DNA of 64,000 nucleotides from Glaciecola sp. (GTDB lineage: Bacteria > Pseudomonadota > Gammaproteobacteria > Enterobacterales > Alteromonadaceae), in NCBI GenBank assembly GCA_029246415.1, contig JAQWNF010000007.1, positions 1 through 64,000 of the forward strand, read 5' to 3'. Position numbers and translations under genes: made by a program. Each line of letters opens with the position of its first letter. Position 1 is the stretch's first letter. Below are positions 37,914 to 47,685 of this stretch, one piece after another. The notes below the pieces were generated by a model. That model saw nothing but the letters and a program-made list of their open reading frames with translations, made no database searches and had not been told where the DNA came from.

Positions 37914-38486
37914 TTATTTACTAAGTTGCGCTGTATATTCGGTCGCAATAGCGCCCAGTTTATGCAGTTTGGTGATAGTTTTTTCATCGTTCACCACACC
38001 CTGTTCGTCAACCAAAGTATGAACCTTGGCAATCGCTTGCTGAGTAGGATGCACCAACATACCCAAATTACCGAGTAACATCCGTAAACTAACCAAACCA
38101 CGTACCCCCCCCAGTGCACCAGGTGAAGCGGCCATCAATACCGCCGATTTACCCTTGAATGGAGCTAAAGGCGCTTCTCCTTCGTCCATTCGCGACGCCC
38201 AATCAATCGCATTTTTTAACGCCGCACTAAAAGCTGAGTTATATTCTGGATTGGCGATAATAAAACCATCATGTTCAGTTAATAACGTTTTAAAGCGGCG
38301 TGCGGCTTCGGGCATACCACTTAGCGCTTCAAGATCTTCACTAAATAACGGTGCGACATAATCAGCTAAATGCACTACCTTCACTTCAGCGCCAGCCGCT
38401 TTTGCACCTTGTGCTGCGCATACAGCGATAGCTTGGTTGTATGAGTTTTTACGTAAACTGCCACTAAATGCGAGTAATTTAACCAT
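37914..38486 (-). CDS. NADPH-dependent FMN reductase family protein
   Basis: A 190-residue flavodoxin-fold protein. FSGSLRKNSYNQA at residues 7-19 is the FMN phosphate-binding loop, and ANPEYNSAFSAALKNAIDW the second signature (PEYN.S.P..LKNAIDW). SPGALGGVRG follows. Relatives act as quinone, chromate or azo reductases, and the physiological substrate here is unclear. It stands alone between prfB and a secreted protein gene. The ATG has AGGAGA upstream. Confidence 0.9.
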   Translation of the reverse strand: MVKLLAFSGSLRKNSYNQAIAVCAAQGAKAAGAEVKVVHLADYVAPLFSEDLEALSGMPEAARRFKTLLTEHDGFIIANPEYNSAFSAALKNAIDWASRMDEGEAPLAPFKGKSAVLMAASPGALGGVRGLVSLRMLLGNLGMLVHPTQQAIAKVHTLVDEQGVVNDEKTITKLHKLGAIATEYTAQLSK

Positions 38487-38567
38487 GCAGTTATCTCCTA
38501 CTATATTATTGATAAGTTATAGGTAGCAAGTTAACCAACATGATTAAAGATACCAGTTAACATATGT

Positions 38568-39095
38568 TTAATCCGGATAAACTTGTGCTTTTTTTTGCGC
38601 ATATAATGCTTGTTTTTCATTAAGTTGAACTAATTTTTCTAACAACTTAGGGTTAGATTTAACTAATTTTTCTACATGTTTCATCGATTCTTCACGTTCA
38701 TCTTTTACGGCAAATTCAATTTGCTTTAAAGATGGATATGCACCGCCTGATGATAAAACATCTTGTGTTTCTTGTGCCATGCGATCTAACACGTATTGAG
38801 GGTGACACACACGCGTTTTAATGCGACTTCCTAAACGTGTTTGTTTACGACAAACGATGGTGTATTTTTTGTTGTCGTTTAACGCGTTGTACATTTCATA
38901 AAAATCTAATTCCGCTGACTGCATTTCATCTTTGTAAAACAACAAGGGCACGGAGCCTGTTACACCAATGCGCTCAATATCTTCTTGGGCGCTTTTATTG
39001 GTATTTTCAGACGCATTTACAGCTGTACTGATTGTAGTGGCAAATGTGGCAAGTGATAATGCCAATGCAATCGATTTGGTTAATTTAACGATCAT
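38568..39095 (-). CDS. Secreted conserved hypothetical protein, 175 residues
   Basis: A predicted Sec signal peptide (1-28, ending STAVNASE) precedes a 147-residue mature protein. IERIGVTGSVP resembles the plug start of TonB-dependent receptors, but no barrel follows, so this is a short motif at most. Two cysteines (YTIVCRKQ, TRVCHPQYV) could form a disulfide in the periplasm. The rest is helical and charged. I do not know the function. It stands alone, 80 bases from the FMN reductase gene downstream. Confidence 0.7.
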   Translation of the reverse strand: MIVKLTKSIALALSLATFATTISTAVNASENTNKSAQEDIERIGVTGSVPLLFYKDEMQSAELDFYEMYNALNDNKKYTIVCRKQTRLGSRIKTRVCHPQYVLDRMAQETQDVLSSGGAYPSLKQIEFAVKDEREESMKHVEKLVKSNPKLLEKLVQLNEKQALYAQKKAQVYPD

Positions 39096-39270
39096 GATAA
39101 TATTCCTTTTGGTTATCCCGTTTGTTAATTAGTTTTTAATTTAACTAGTCATACCTTACTTCCGTTCCACTAGTATAGGCATTAAAATTAACATCAGTTG
39201 TAAACCAATTGTGCAAATCAGACCGTAAATGTAAATAAAGTTTTCAATACATGGTATTCAGCATTTTTAT

Positions 39271-41004
39271 TTACATTTTATCTAAGGTTGCTATACCTAA
39301 TAAACCTAGACCATGTCCCATGGTTTCACTGCATAATGCACAAATCGCTAAACGAGAGGCTTTTTGTTCTGCGCTCACGTCGTCTTTTAAAATTGGGCAA
39401 GCCTCATAAAACTTCATGTATAAGCTAGCCAATTCATACAAATAGGTACACAACACATGCGGTGCAGCATCATCGACCAATTGCTCTAACGTATCTTGAT
39501 ATTGCAGTAACTTGGTGACGAGTGACTTTTCTTGACTTGCTTCAACAGCAATAACGGCATCACATGACGATATATCGACACCCGCTTTTCCAAAAATACT
39601 CTGAATACGGGTAAACGCATACTGCAAGTAAGGTGCAGTGTTTCCCTCAAAGCTCAACATGGCATCCCAATCAAAAATGTAGTCTGTCGTGCGGTTTTTA
39701 CTTAAATCTGCATATTTCACTGCGCCAATGCCAATTTGTTCGGCCATTTGTGTCAGTGTGTCTGCAGAAAAATCGTTTTGCCGAGTAGCAAGTAACGCAC
39801 TCGCTCTTTCCACAGCTTCATCGAGCAAATCAACTAGCTTAACGGTGCCACCTGTTCTAGTTTTAAATGGCTTGCCGTCTTTGCCTAACATCATACCAAA
39901 AGGACAGTGTTGATATTGGTCGTCAGCGGCTAAGAAGCCAGCTTTACGCGCAACAATTTCAGTTTGTTTAAAGTGCAATGCTTGACGTGCATCGGTGAAA
40001 ATCAGTGTTCGAGTCGCATTAAGTTGACCTTTACGGTAGCGGATTGCAGCCAAATCGGTGGTGGCGTACAAATAGCCCCCGCCAGATTTTTGTACTATAT
40101 ATACTGCCGGCTTACCATTTTTATCGGCTAGCTCATCTAAAAAAACAACTTGTGCGCCCGCATCTTCCACGGCTACGCCTTGTGCTTGTAACTCACTGAT
40201 CACATTGGCTAAGTCATGGTTGTAAGCAGACTCTCCCATCACGTCGTCGCGCGTCAACGTAACATTGAGTTTATGATAGACTTCTTCAGAATGGGCAATT
40301 GATACATCAATAAAGTTCTGCCATAAAGCTAAACACTGTGCGTCACCACCTTGTAGTTTCACGACATACTCACGTGCACGGTCGGCAAAGCCATCTTCAT
40401 TATCAAAGCGTACTTTCGCTGCACGATAAAAATCTTCTAAATCAGAAAGCGCCGTTTCTGCTACTTCATTGGCTTGTAATTTATCATTGAGGTGGGCGAG
40501 CAACATACCAAACTGCGTGCCCCAATCTCCCATATGATTTTGACGCAACACGTTATGCCCCATAAAGCCAAGAGTTTTAGCTACTGCGTCGCCAATAATG
40601 GTTGAACGTAAATGCCCTACATGCATTTCTTTGGCTAGATTCGGTGCCGAATAATCAACGACTATGGTTTGCTCTGGTTGTGCTGGCACACCCACACGAG
40701 GATCGTGTAATGTTGCATTGGCTTGCTGCGCCAACCAATCAGCAGATAAATGAATATTGATAAAACCAGGACCGGCAATCTCACATTTGTCAGCAATATC
40801 ACCGAGCTCTACTGCATCTAAGATTTGCTGCGCCACTTCGCGTGGTGGACAACGTTTGATTTTTGCCAAGCCCATCGCACCATTAAACTGATACTCTCCG
40901 AATTCAGGTCGAGTACTTTTACTAACTGGAACAGCGGCATCTGCTGCATCTAATGACGCTAATGCAGTTTTAAAACGGGAAACTAAAATGGCTTGGATAT
41001 TCAT
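39271..41004 (-). CDS. argS: Arginyl-tRNA synthetase
   Basis: A 577-residue class I synthetase. The HIGH motif is HVGHLRST within SAPNLAKEMHVGHLRST, the N-terminal tRNA D-loop domain covers about residues 1-110, and the C-terminus ends LGLLGIATLDKM, the usual ArgS tail. As in E. coli ArgS there is no standard KMSKS motif. Length equals the E. coli enzyme. It lies between prfC and a secreted protein gene, all on the minus strand. Confidence 0.97.
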   Translation of the reverse strand: MNIQAILVSRFKTALASLDAADAAVPVSKSTRPEFGEYQFNGAMGLAKIKRCPPREVAQQILDAVELGDIADKCEIAGPGFINIHLSADWLAQQANATLHDPRVGVPAQPEQTIVVDYSAPNLAKEMHVGHLRSTIIGDAVAKTLGFMGHNVLRQNHMGDWGTQFGMLLAHLNDKLQANEVAETALSDLEDFYRAAKVRFDNEDGFADRAREYVVKLQGGDAQCLALWQNFIDVSIAHSEEVYHKLNVTLTRDDVMGESAYNHDLANVISELQAQGVAVEDAGAQVVFLDELADKNGKPAVYIVQKSGGGYLYATTDLAAIRYRKGQLNATRTLIFTDARQALHFKQTEIVARKAGFLAADDQYQHCPFGMMLGKDGKPFKTRTGGTVKLVDLLDEAVERASALLATRQNDFSADTLTQMAEQIGIGAVKYADLSKNRTTDYIFDWDAMLSFEGNTAPYLQYAFTRIQSIFGKAGVDISSCDAVIAVEASQEKSLVTKLLQYQDTLEQLVDDAAPHVLCTYLYELASLYMKFYEACPILKDDVSAEQKASRLAICALCSETMGHGLGLLGIATLDKM

Positions 41005-41056
41005 ATATATATTCTTTTATACTCTTAAAATTGTATTTGGCTATCGCTAAATGTGG

Positions 41057-42640
41057 TTACTGCTCACGTGTTGCAGTAAACGTAATATCTGGGTAACGTT
41101 CTAGTGCAAGGGACAAGTTAACCATAGTAGGCGCGATATACGTTAAGTTATCTCCCCCATCTAAGGCAAGATTGACTTGTGCTTTGCGTCTAAATTCATC
41201 CACTTTACGATGATCACCGTATACCCAACGGGCAGTCGCAACAGACACATGCTCATAAATCGCATCGACGTTATACTCTGCTTTTAAACGTGCGACAACC
41301 ACATCAAACTGCAACACACCAACGGCACCCACAATCAGATCGTTATTCATCAGTGGCCTAAATACTTGCACTGCGCCCTCTTCAGATAACTGAATCAAAC
41401 CTTTCTGTAGTTGTTTCATTTTAAGCGGATCTTTGAGTCGAATACGCTTAAATAGCTCCGGAGCAAAGTTAGGTATACCTGAAAAGCGTACATCTTCTCC
41501 AGCAGTAAACGTATCGCCGATACGAATTGAGCCGTGATTATGTAAACCGATAATATCACCTGCATATGCTTCTTCTAGTAGTGAACGGTCACCGGCTAAA
41601 AAGGTTAATGCATCTGACACGCGTACATCTTTACCGATTCGGGTATGACGCATTTTCATGCCTTTTTCGTATTTACCCGATACAATCCGACAAAACGCAA
41701 TGCGATCGCGATGTTTAGGATCCATATTGGCTTGTATTTTAAATACAAACCCAGAGAATTTTTCTTCTTCTGCGGCAATGTCACGCACTTCGGTCTTGCG
41801 CGGCTGAGGTTTAGGTGCCCACTCAACTAATCCATCGAGCATGTGATCAACACCATAATTACCCAAGGCGGTACCAAAGAACACAGGGGTGAGCTCTCCA
41901 GCTAAAAACTCTTCTTGATTGAACTCATGCGACGCACCTTGAACTAACTCCAACATGTCACGTAACTCTTGAGCATACACACCGATGGCATCATCCAGCT
42001 CAGGGTTATCTACCCCTTTAATCACTTGACCGTCTTGGATGGTGTGTCCCATGCCTGTTTTGTATAAAATGGTCTCATCGCGGAGCAAGTGATAGACGCC
42101 TTTAAATTCTTTACCCATACCAATTGGCCAAGTAATAGGCGCACATTTGATATTCAGGATTTCTTCCACTTCGTCCATCAAATCAATTGGATCGCGGGTA
42201 TCCCGATCTAATTTGTTCATAAAGGTAATAATCGGCGTGTCACGCAGACGCGTCACTTCCATTAACTTGATAGTTCGTGCTTCAACCCCTTTGGCGGCAT
42301 CAATGACCATTAAACATGAATCAACCGCAGTCAGTGTTCGATACGTATCTTCAGAGAAATCTTCGTGTCCTGGCGTATCGAGGAGATTGACTAAATGATC
42401 TGCATACGGAAATTGCATAACAGAGGTCGTGACCGAGATCCCCCGCTCTTTTTCCATTTCCATCCAATCTGACTTGGCGTGTTGACCGGATTTTTTACCT
42501 TTAACCGTACCTGCTTTTTGCAACGCGTTCCCGAATAATAATACTTTTTCGGTGATCGTAGTTTTACCTGCATCGGGGTGAGAGATAATAGCGAACGTTC
42601 TTCGCTTATTGATTTCATTGACAAAATTGCTATCACCCAT
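41057..42640 (-). CDS. prfC: Peptide chain release factor 3
   Basis: RF3 is the translational GTPase that recycles RF1 and RF2 after peptide release. The 527-residue protein has [13 protein letters not shown] (P-loop), [13 protein letters not shown] and NKLDRD, the G motifs in order. In E. coli prfC lies near rimI and holD with only yjjG between them. Here the rimI-holD pair is about 4.6 kb away, separated by an AbiE pair and a histidine kinase. Confidence 0.97.
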   Translation of the reverse strand: MGDSNFVNEINKRRTFAIISHPDAGKTTITEKVLLFGNALQKAGTVKGKKSGQHAKSDWMEMEKERGISVTTSVMQFPYADHLVNLLDTPGHEDFSEDTYRTLTAVDSCLMVIDAAKGVEARTIKLMEVTRLRDTPIITFMNKLDRDTRDPIDLMDEVEEILNIKCAPITWPIGMGKEFKGVYHLLRDETILYKTGMGHTIQDGQVIKGVDNPELDDAIGVYAQELRDMLELVQGASHEFNQEEFLAGELTPVFFGTALGNYGVDHMLDGLVEWAPKPQPRKTEVRDIAAEEEKFSGFVFKIQANMDPKHRDRIAFCRIVSGKYEKGMKMRHTRIGKDVRVSDALTFLAGDRSLLEEAYAGDIIGLHNHGSIRIGDTFTAGEDVRFSGIPNFAPELFKRIRLKDPLKMKQLQKGLIQLSEEGAVQVFRPLMNNDLIVGAVGVLQFDVVVARLKAEYNVDAIYEHVSVATARWVYGDHRKVDEFRRKAQVNLALDGGDNLTYIAPTMVNLSLALERYPDITFTATREQ

Positions 42641-42730
42641 ACCTTAAAAATCCTAATTTGTACTTATTTATAAATTTCCCCTTGGGGGCTGAAAGCGCAC
42701 TATTCTAAATAACATGCGCAACGCTATATA

Positions 42731-43630
42731 TTATTGCGCCAAAACCTTGGCTAGGTCGTTCAATTGTTGCTGGTAAATTTCTGAGTTTTCCGTTTTAAAT
42801 TTTTGTAAGTTCAAGAGCTTCCATTTCACTGATGGAAACGCCTGAAAATCATAAATTGACCAGTCTGGCTGCAAACCATTATAACTTAACAAAAAGGCTT
42901 TATCGCTTTCATTTAAACTGGACTTTATCGTTTTGATTAATTGATCCCTTGTGACTTCATATTCATCGTAACTAAACTCAATTTCGCTCATACCTTCAAA
43001 TTGATTTTCAAACGCCATGCGCTGATCCAGTAAATGCGGATTTAGCATTTCATGGGTCGGACGATTACTACTCACCAACCCAAACAAAAAACCGCGCTTA
43101 ATCTCATCCGTAAACCCTTCTCTATCTAAGAGAAGCTTCACATCAAATAAATCTCTTGGGTGCTGTCTGTCTATGGCTGCACAAATTTTGCCACCATACA
43201 GCTGCCCTAGTGGCACGAGCTGCATTGTACAAAACACGTCAAACTCTTCTTGAGCAGCTTCGCATAGTGGTTCTTTGGTAGCCTCAGCTATCAAGCCTCG
43301 TCCCACCATATTCACTTCAATCTTGATCATCAGACCAAACTCATCAAGCTGAAGCTTGCAGACTTTCTCTTTGTGCTGAACGCGTATCGATGGGCGCAAA
43401 CCCTCGATACGTTCCTTTATGCGAGTAAGGGCTAAATTAATCCCCTCAAGTGTTTCGCCACGCTCTGCAATTTTAACAAAGGTTAAGTCGATATCAACCG
43501 ACAGCCTTGGCATATCTCTAACAAAGAGATTGATTGCTGTGCCACCATGCATGGCAAAGCATGTTTCTTTAGCGACCTCTGGCAAGACATCTAAAAGTAA
43601 TTTTACCTGTTTTATATAGGTGTTATTCAT
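42731..43630 (-). CDS. AbiEii-type nucleotidyltransferase toxin
   Basis: Toxin half of a type IV toxin-antitoxin / abortive infection system. The 299-residue protein has the DNA polymerase beta-like nucleotidyltransferase motifs: HGGTAINLF (28-36), SVDIDL with Asp46 and Asp48, Lys148 in YGGKICAA and the PRDLFD motif at 157-162. AbiEii proteins modify tRNAs or other targets to stop growth; the target here is unknown. The start overlaps the antitoxin stop by four bases (ATGA). All catalytic motifs are present, so it appears intact. Confidence 0.9.
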   Translation of the reverse strand: MNNTYIKQVKLLLDVLPEVAKETCFAMHGGTAINLFVRDMPRLSVDIDLTFVKIAERGETLEGINLALTRIKERIEGLRPSIRVQHKEKVCKLQLDEFGLMIKIEVNMVGRGLIAEATKEPLCEAAQEEFDVFCTMQLVPLGQLYGGKICAAIDRQHPRDLFDVKLLLDREGFTDEIKRGFLFGLVSSNRPTHEMLNPHLLDQRMAFENQFEGMSEIEFSYDEYEVTRDQLIKTIKSSLNESDKAFLLSYNGLQPDWSIYDFQAFPSVKWKLLNLQKFKTENSEIYQQQLNDLAKVLAQ

Positions 43631-44412
43631 GCCGTTTCAAGTCCATTGATTGAATCCAGAGCTTTAGGAACCGTTATCTGGTATTTGGCGACATAGACGC
43701 CATCACTCACGATAGCGCGTTTACCTGAACCCAAATCGACCTTATCCAGATCGAGATAATTGAGCCATTCATGACCAGCTTTATCTGCCAAATATAAAAA
43801 CAAGCGTTTCACTTTAACTGAAGTACAGCATTCAAGTAATTTTTGTACTGTCGTTGGTCGCAAATTATTTAAGCCTTCCATAAGCTCAAACACTTCCATC
43901 AGCGGCTGAGAATTTGGTGCTAAATATAAACACTCCATCACCGCACGTGCTGGGCTGGATATCTTTACCTTAAAACTTTTATGGTCAATCTCAACTAAAC
44001 CAAGCTCGGGCGGTAAAAAGCTCGTCATTTTGCTTTCTACATTTAAACCCCAATCTCGTTTTTTAAACCAAAGCGGCAAACTCTCGTCCTTACCACCAAA
44101 AAGCTGCACCCTCTTCGCAGACAGCTGCAAGTAGTGAGCTTTCCCCTGCAATGCTAGCGCCGTTTTAGCAGCTGGATGCACCAAGAGGCCTAGCTGTGAC
44201 TGCAACGCATAGATGCCGCCTAGGTAATCCACCTGATCACCATGGCGTATCAAAGCTCCGGTGCCGATAGAATCAAACCACTGACTCTTCTTGTATTGCT
44301 TTTGCAAGTCAAGGCTATACCCATATTCTGTTAACCATGCCGAAGAGAGCACTATGCCTGAAGGCTGAGTGCTTAGGAGATTGTTTAATTTGGACTCTCT
44401 TTCGGTATTCAT
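43627..44412 (-). CDS. AbiEi-type antitoxin / transcriptional regulator
   Basis: A 261-residue partner of the AbiEii toxin. The N-terminal region (about 1-80) resembles the winged-helix DNA-binding part of AbiEi proteins and contains GTGALIRHGDQVDYLGGIYA; the C-terminal AbiEi region includes SSPARAVMECLYLAP. Known AbiEi proteins repress their own promoter by binding inverted repeats and neutralise the toxin. A perfect inverted repeat lies 64 bases upstream of this start. It is divergent from the hybrid kinase gene. Confidence 0.85.
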   Translation of the reverse strand: MNTERESKLNNLLSTQPSGIVLSSAWLTEYGYSLDLQKQYKKSQWFDSIGTGALIRHGDQVDYLGGIYALQSQLGLLVHPAAKTALALQGKAHYLQLSAKRVQLFGGKDESLPLWFKKRDWGLNVESKMTSFLPPELGLVEIDHKSFKVKISSPARAVMECLYLAPNSQPLMEVFELMEGLNNLRPTTVQKLLECCTSVKVKRLFLYLADKAGHEWLNYLDLDKVDLGSGKRAIVSDGVYVAKYQITVPKALDSINGLETA

Positions 44413-44475
44413 ACTTCCAATATATCTGTTTTTTTAAACTACATCAACAAAAAGGTTTAAATTATCTATTATTTA

Positions 44476-44490
44476 GGTATTTAAAATACC
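44476..44490. promoter_or_regulatory. Candidate AbiEi operator (15-bp palindrome)
   Basis: GGTATT-TAA-AATACC is a perfect inverted repeat in the 182 bases between the antitoxin gene and the hybrid kinase gene. AbiEi regulators bind inverted repeats in their promoter regions. It could equally regulate the kinase. Only position and symmetry support it. Confidence 0.4.
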
Positions 44491-44594
44491 CAAATACTGA
44501 AATTTTTAAACATATCCAGAAAAATATACAGACTAAAAGTACACTAATAGCTAAAAACCAGTACAAGGTCTATACTAAGGTATTGTTTTCGCTT

Positions 44595-47237
44595 ATGAGA
44601 GAATTTATGAGACATAAGTTGTTGTTCTGGCAGTTGTTTATTCCTACATGCTTAATACTTGGGTTACTGGTATTAGTTTTATATGCGGAGATCTCTGAAA
44701 GCGAACTTAATGCGCAGCAACAAAAAATAGATCAAGTTACCTATCAAGTAAACCTATTAAAAAACGAAATTGAAAGTGAACTACTCAGTGTTGAAAGAGA
44801 TTTAGTACGTCTGCGCAATGAACAAGCCTTTACCCTCTTTGCCACACTTCCTACTCAAGCAAACAAGCATGAAATTGAAACCTCGTGGGTTAATATGCTT
44901 AAAACGCATCCTAACTTTCAACAGATACGCTATATCGATGCTTCTGGTATTGAGCAAGTGCGAGTCGAGCGCCAACAAAGTACAAATAATGTCGTTGCCA
45001 CCAATGAATTCCAGAATAAACTAGACCGCCCTTATGTGCAAAGTGGCTTAGCCCTCAATAATAGTGAAATACTCGTTTCTGATTTCGATCTCAATCAAGA
45101 ATTCGGCGAGATCGAACTGCCCATCCGCCCTACGATTAGATTTATTATTAAATTTGGAGATGAGCCCGAGCACCAAGGCATACTCGTAATCAATTATTTG
45201 TGTGTTGGCTTGTTTTCTAAGTTAGATTCTTTGATTGACACTCAATTAAGTTTAATCAATCAAGATGGATATTATCTGCATAGTAATGACAGCAACAATA
45301 ATTGGGGTTGGCTACTAGGTAATGATAATGCAACGTTAAGAGTCCAAGAGCCGCGATTATGGTTTAAATTAAATCGTGTCACTGAGTTCAATGTACAAAA
45401 TGATGGGGTCGACTTGTTTGGCAAGATCCTATTAACACCTGCAGGTGTCAATTCTCGATACCCTCAATTATTTTACACTTATCCATTAAGAGCAAGTGGG
45501 GCAAATGGCTTCTCCTTGATTGAAAATACGTATTTATGGATCATTTTATCCTGTGCAGTACTATTTATTGGAATGATGGTCTGGGTGTTCTACACCCTAG
45601 TTGATTTAGGTAAACAAAGAGAGCGCGCAGAACAAGCAAACTATAAAGCACAAATGGCTGTTTCGGTTAAATCCAAATTCTTAGCCAATATGAGTCATGA
45701 AATCAGAACGCCATTAAATGGCATTATGGGATTCTTGCAACTTCTAGCCCTAGAGCCATTAAATAAAAAACAGCTAGGGTTTGCTGAAAGCGGCCTCAAA
45801 TCCACACATTTACTATCCCAAGTGCTAAACGATATTTTAGATTTTAGTAAACTCGAAGCGAACAAACTCGTCTTACAACATTCAGCCTTTTCATTAGAAT
45901 CGATGATCAACGATGTTGGTGTCCTAATGTCCGGCTCACTAAAAGATAAACGACTCGAGCTGTGGTTAGATATTGAGCCTAATTTGAATCTAGAGGTGTA
46001 TGGTGACGAAATTAGACTTCGTCAAATATTAGTTAATCTAAGCAGCAATGCGGTAAAATTTACCGAAGAAGGCTTTGTAAAAATCAAAGTCATCCAGCAA
46101 GCACAAACTAACTCTCACATCAGTTTGAAATTTGAAGTCAGTGATTCCGGTATTGGGATTAATGAAGAGCAATTATCACGGATATTTAATAGTTTTGAAC
46201 AAGCTAGTATGGAAGTGAATAAAAAGTATGGCGGCACTGGTTTAGGACTGAATATTTCCGAAAATCTGTTAACCTTGATGGGAAGCAAGTTACAAGTTCA
46301 ATCCAAGCCAATGGTCGGCTCTACATTTTATTTTGAACTTACATTAGAAAAAGCGACAGCACTAGCTCCGCATATCTCGAAAGAAGTCACCCAACAATTG
46401 AATCGACGTTTGATGCAGCAACTACAGGTATTACTGTATTCAACGAACACCATTGGGAAAAATATCTTAGAAAAAATATGTGAAAATTTTGGCTGGGGCT
46501 CAGTCCATGCCGCCTCAATTGAGAGTGTTTTATCGATTCTATCTGAAAGACATATAGGTGATGCCCCACGTATAGATGTAGTCGTGGTTGATAAACCAGA
46601 AGTCGATGCCAAAACATGGGTAGAGCTTGAGCAAATTAGAAATTGCATTGAAGCTAACGACGCACCATTGGTGTATTTATTAATTACACTATCATCTGAT
46701 CTCAACGGAGAATTTGAAGAGATGCAACTCAACCTAATTGATGGACATTTTATTAAACCCCTCACGCCATCAATATTTTTTGAAGAAATAGCGGCCAAAT
46801 TACTAGAACTTGATGCGACACCTGTATCCGAACAGCAGTATTCAACCAAGGATTTAGAAGGTATAGAGATTTTATTAGTAGAAGATAATTTTATTAATCA
46901 AGAAGTGGTCTCAAATATGCTGACGAATTTACACGCACACACTACGATCGCTGAAAACGGCAAAATGGCGTTAGATATATTACTAGCGCAACCTGAGCGA
47001 TTTGATTTAATTTTAATGGATATGCAAATGCCCGTAATGGACGGAGTAACGGCGACAACTCATATTCGTCAAGAGTTAGAGCTGACAGACATCCCGATTA
47101 TAGCAATGACTGCCAATGCAATGGAGTCAGATAAACAAATGTGTTTTGATGCTGGAATGAATGATCATTTATCCAAACCATTTGATCAAAAAATGCTAAT
47201 TGAAAAGATTATTCGCAACCTTGCCAACGCATTATAA
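44595..47237 (+). CDS. Hybrid sensor histidine kinase with two receiver-like regions
   Basis: A protein of 880 residues from the ATG at 44595 (or 876 from 44607, which has GAGAGA upstream). The frame is open to 44337, but the extra part lies partly inside the antitoxin gene and I exclude it. Order: membrane helix 9-31; periplasmic sensor about 35-310; membrane helix 313-336; HisKA with H368 in MSHEIRTPLNG; HATPase with NLSSNAVKF, DSGIGI and GGTGLGL; a degenerate receiver about 605-740 lacking a clear phospho-acceptor site; and a C-terminal receiver with E763/D764, acceptor D809 (LILMDMQMP) and K861. There is no Hpt domain, so a separate phosphotransfer protein is needed. The ligand is unknown. 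The last 29 bases overlap convergent rimI. Confidence 0.93.
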   Translation: MREFMRHKLLFWQLFIPTCLILGLLVLVLYAEISESELNAQQQKIDQVTYQVNLLKNEIESELLSVERDLVRLRNEQAFTLFATLPTQANKHEIETSWVNMLKTHPNFQQIRYIDASGIEQVRVERQQSTNNVVATNEFQNKLDRPYVQSGLALNNSEILVSDFDLNQEFGEIELPIRPTIRFIIKFGDEPEHQGILVINYLCVGLFSKLDSLIDTQLSLINQDGYYLHSNDSNNNWGWLLGNDNATLRVQEPRLWFKLNRVTEFNVQNDGVDLFGKILLTPAGVNSRYPQLFYTYPLRASGANGFSLIENTYLWIILSCAVLFIGMMVWVFYTLVDLGKQRERAEQANYKAQMAVSVKSKFLANMSHEIRTPLNGIMGFLQLLALEPLNKKQLGFAESGLKSTHLLSQVLNDILDFSKLEANKLVLQHSAFSLESMINDVGVLMSGSLKDKRLELWLDIEPNLNLEVYGDEIRLRQILVNLSSNAVKFTEEGFVKIKVIQQAQTNSHISLKFEVSDSGIGINEEQLSRIFNSFEQASMEVNKKYGGTGLGLNISENLLTLMGSKLQVQSKPMVGSTFYFELTLEKATALAPHISKEVTQQLNRRLMQQLQVLLYSTNTIGKNILEKICENFGWGSVHAASIESVLSILSERHIGDAPRIDVVVVDKPEVDAKTWVELEQIRNCIEANDAPLVYLLITLSSDLNGEFEEMQLNLIDGHFIKPLTPSIFFEEIAAKLLELDATPVSEQQYSTKDLEGIEILLVEDNFINQEVVSNMLTNLHAHTTIAENGKMALDILLAQPERFDLILMDMQMPVMDGVTATTHIRQELELTDIPIIAMTANAMESDKQMCFDAGMNDHLSKPFDQKMLIEKIIRNLANAL

Positions 47238-47685
47238 GCGCATCTTCGTGAGTGGCATTGCTGCACAAATTGTTAATGACGGGATAGTAATTTTTACGTA
47301 CATCAATTTGCACAAAACCACTGGATTGGTATAACCCAATTGCGGCTTTATTAGAAGCACGCACTTCCAAGAAAAGGTCGTCTACTTGATTGAGTACCGC
47401 TTGCTGGAGTAATTGGTTCAGTAAGATCCGGCCGTACCCTTTCCCTTGAACACTTGGCGCTACCGCAATCTCTTCTAAGTTCCATTCTGTGAAACTTGCA
47501 GTTTTCAACGTTTGGACAATATAAAAACCAATACATTGTGTATCGCGCAACATCTGCATCGCGAGGTTAGGCGGGTTGAGTGATTGTTGAAATATATCAA
47601 GCGACCAAGTATCAGGCTGGGTTTGCTGCATTATGGCAAAGGCAGGTTGCCAACAAGCATGTGTTATTTCAGAAAATGTACACAT
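47209..47685 (-). CDS. rimI: Ribosomal protein bS18 alanine N-acetyltransferase RimI
   Basis: A 158-residue GNAT acetyltransferase. The acetyl-CoA-binding motif is VAPSVQGKGYGRILL and the conserved VRASNKAAIGLYQSSGF follows. RimI acetylates the N-terminal alanine of ribosomal protein S18. It overlaps holD by 22 bases, the same order as E. coli holD-rimI. The last 29 bases overlap the hybrid kinase gene on the other strand. Confidence 0.9.
   Translation of the reverse strand: MCTFSEITHACWQPAFAIMQQTQPDTWSLDIFQQSLNPPNLAMQMLRDTQCIGFYIVQTLKTASFTEWNLEEIAVAPSVQGKGYGRILLNQLLQQAVLNQVDDLFLEVRASNKAAIGLYQSSGFVQIDVRKNYYPVINNLCSNATHEDALIMRWQGCE

Noticed and set aside
42716-42739. GCGCAA...TTGCGC inverted repeat at the 3' end of the AbiEii gene
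   Set aside because: Six-base arms without a following T tract; not a convincing terminator.
44337-44594. 86-codon N-terminal extension of the hybrid kinase
   Set aside because: It lies partly inside the antitoxin gene and across the intergenic region, has no domain, and precedes a normal membrane-helix start at 44595 or 44607.
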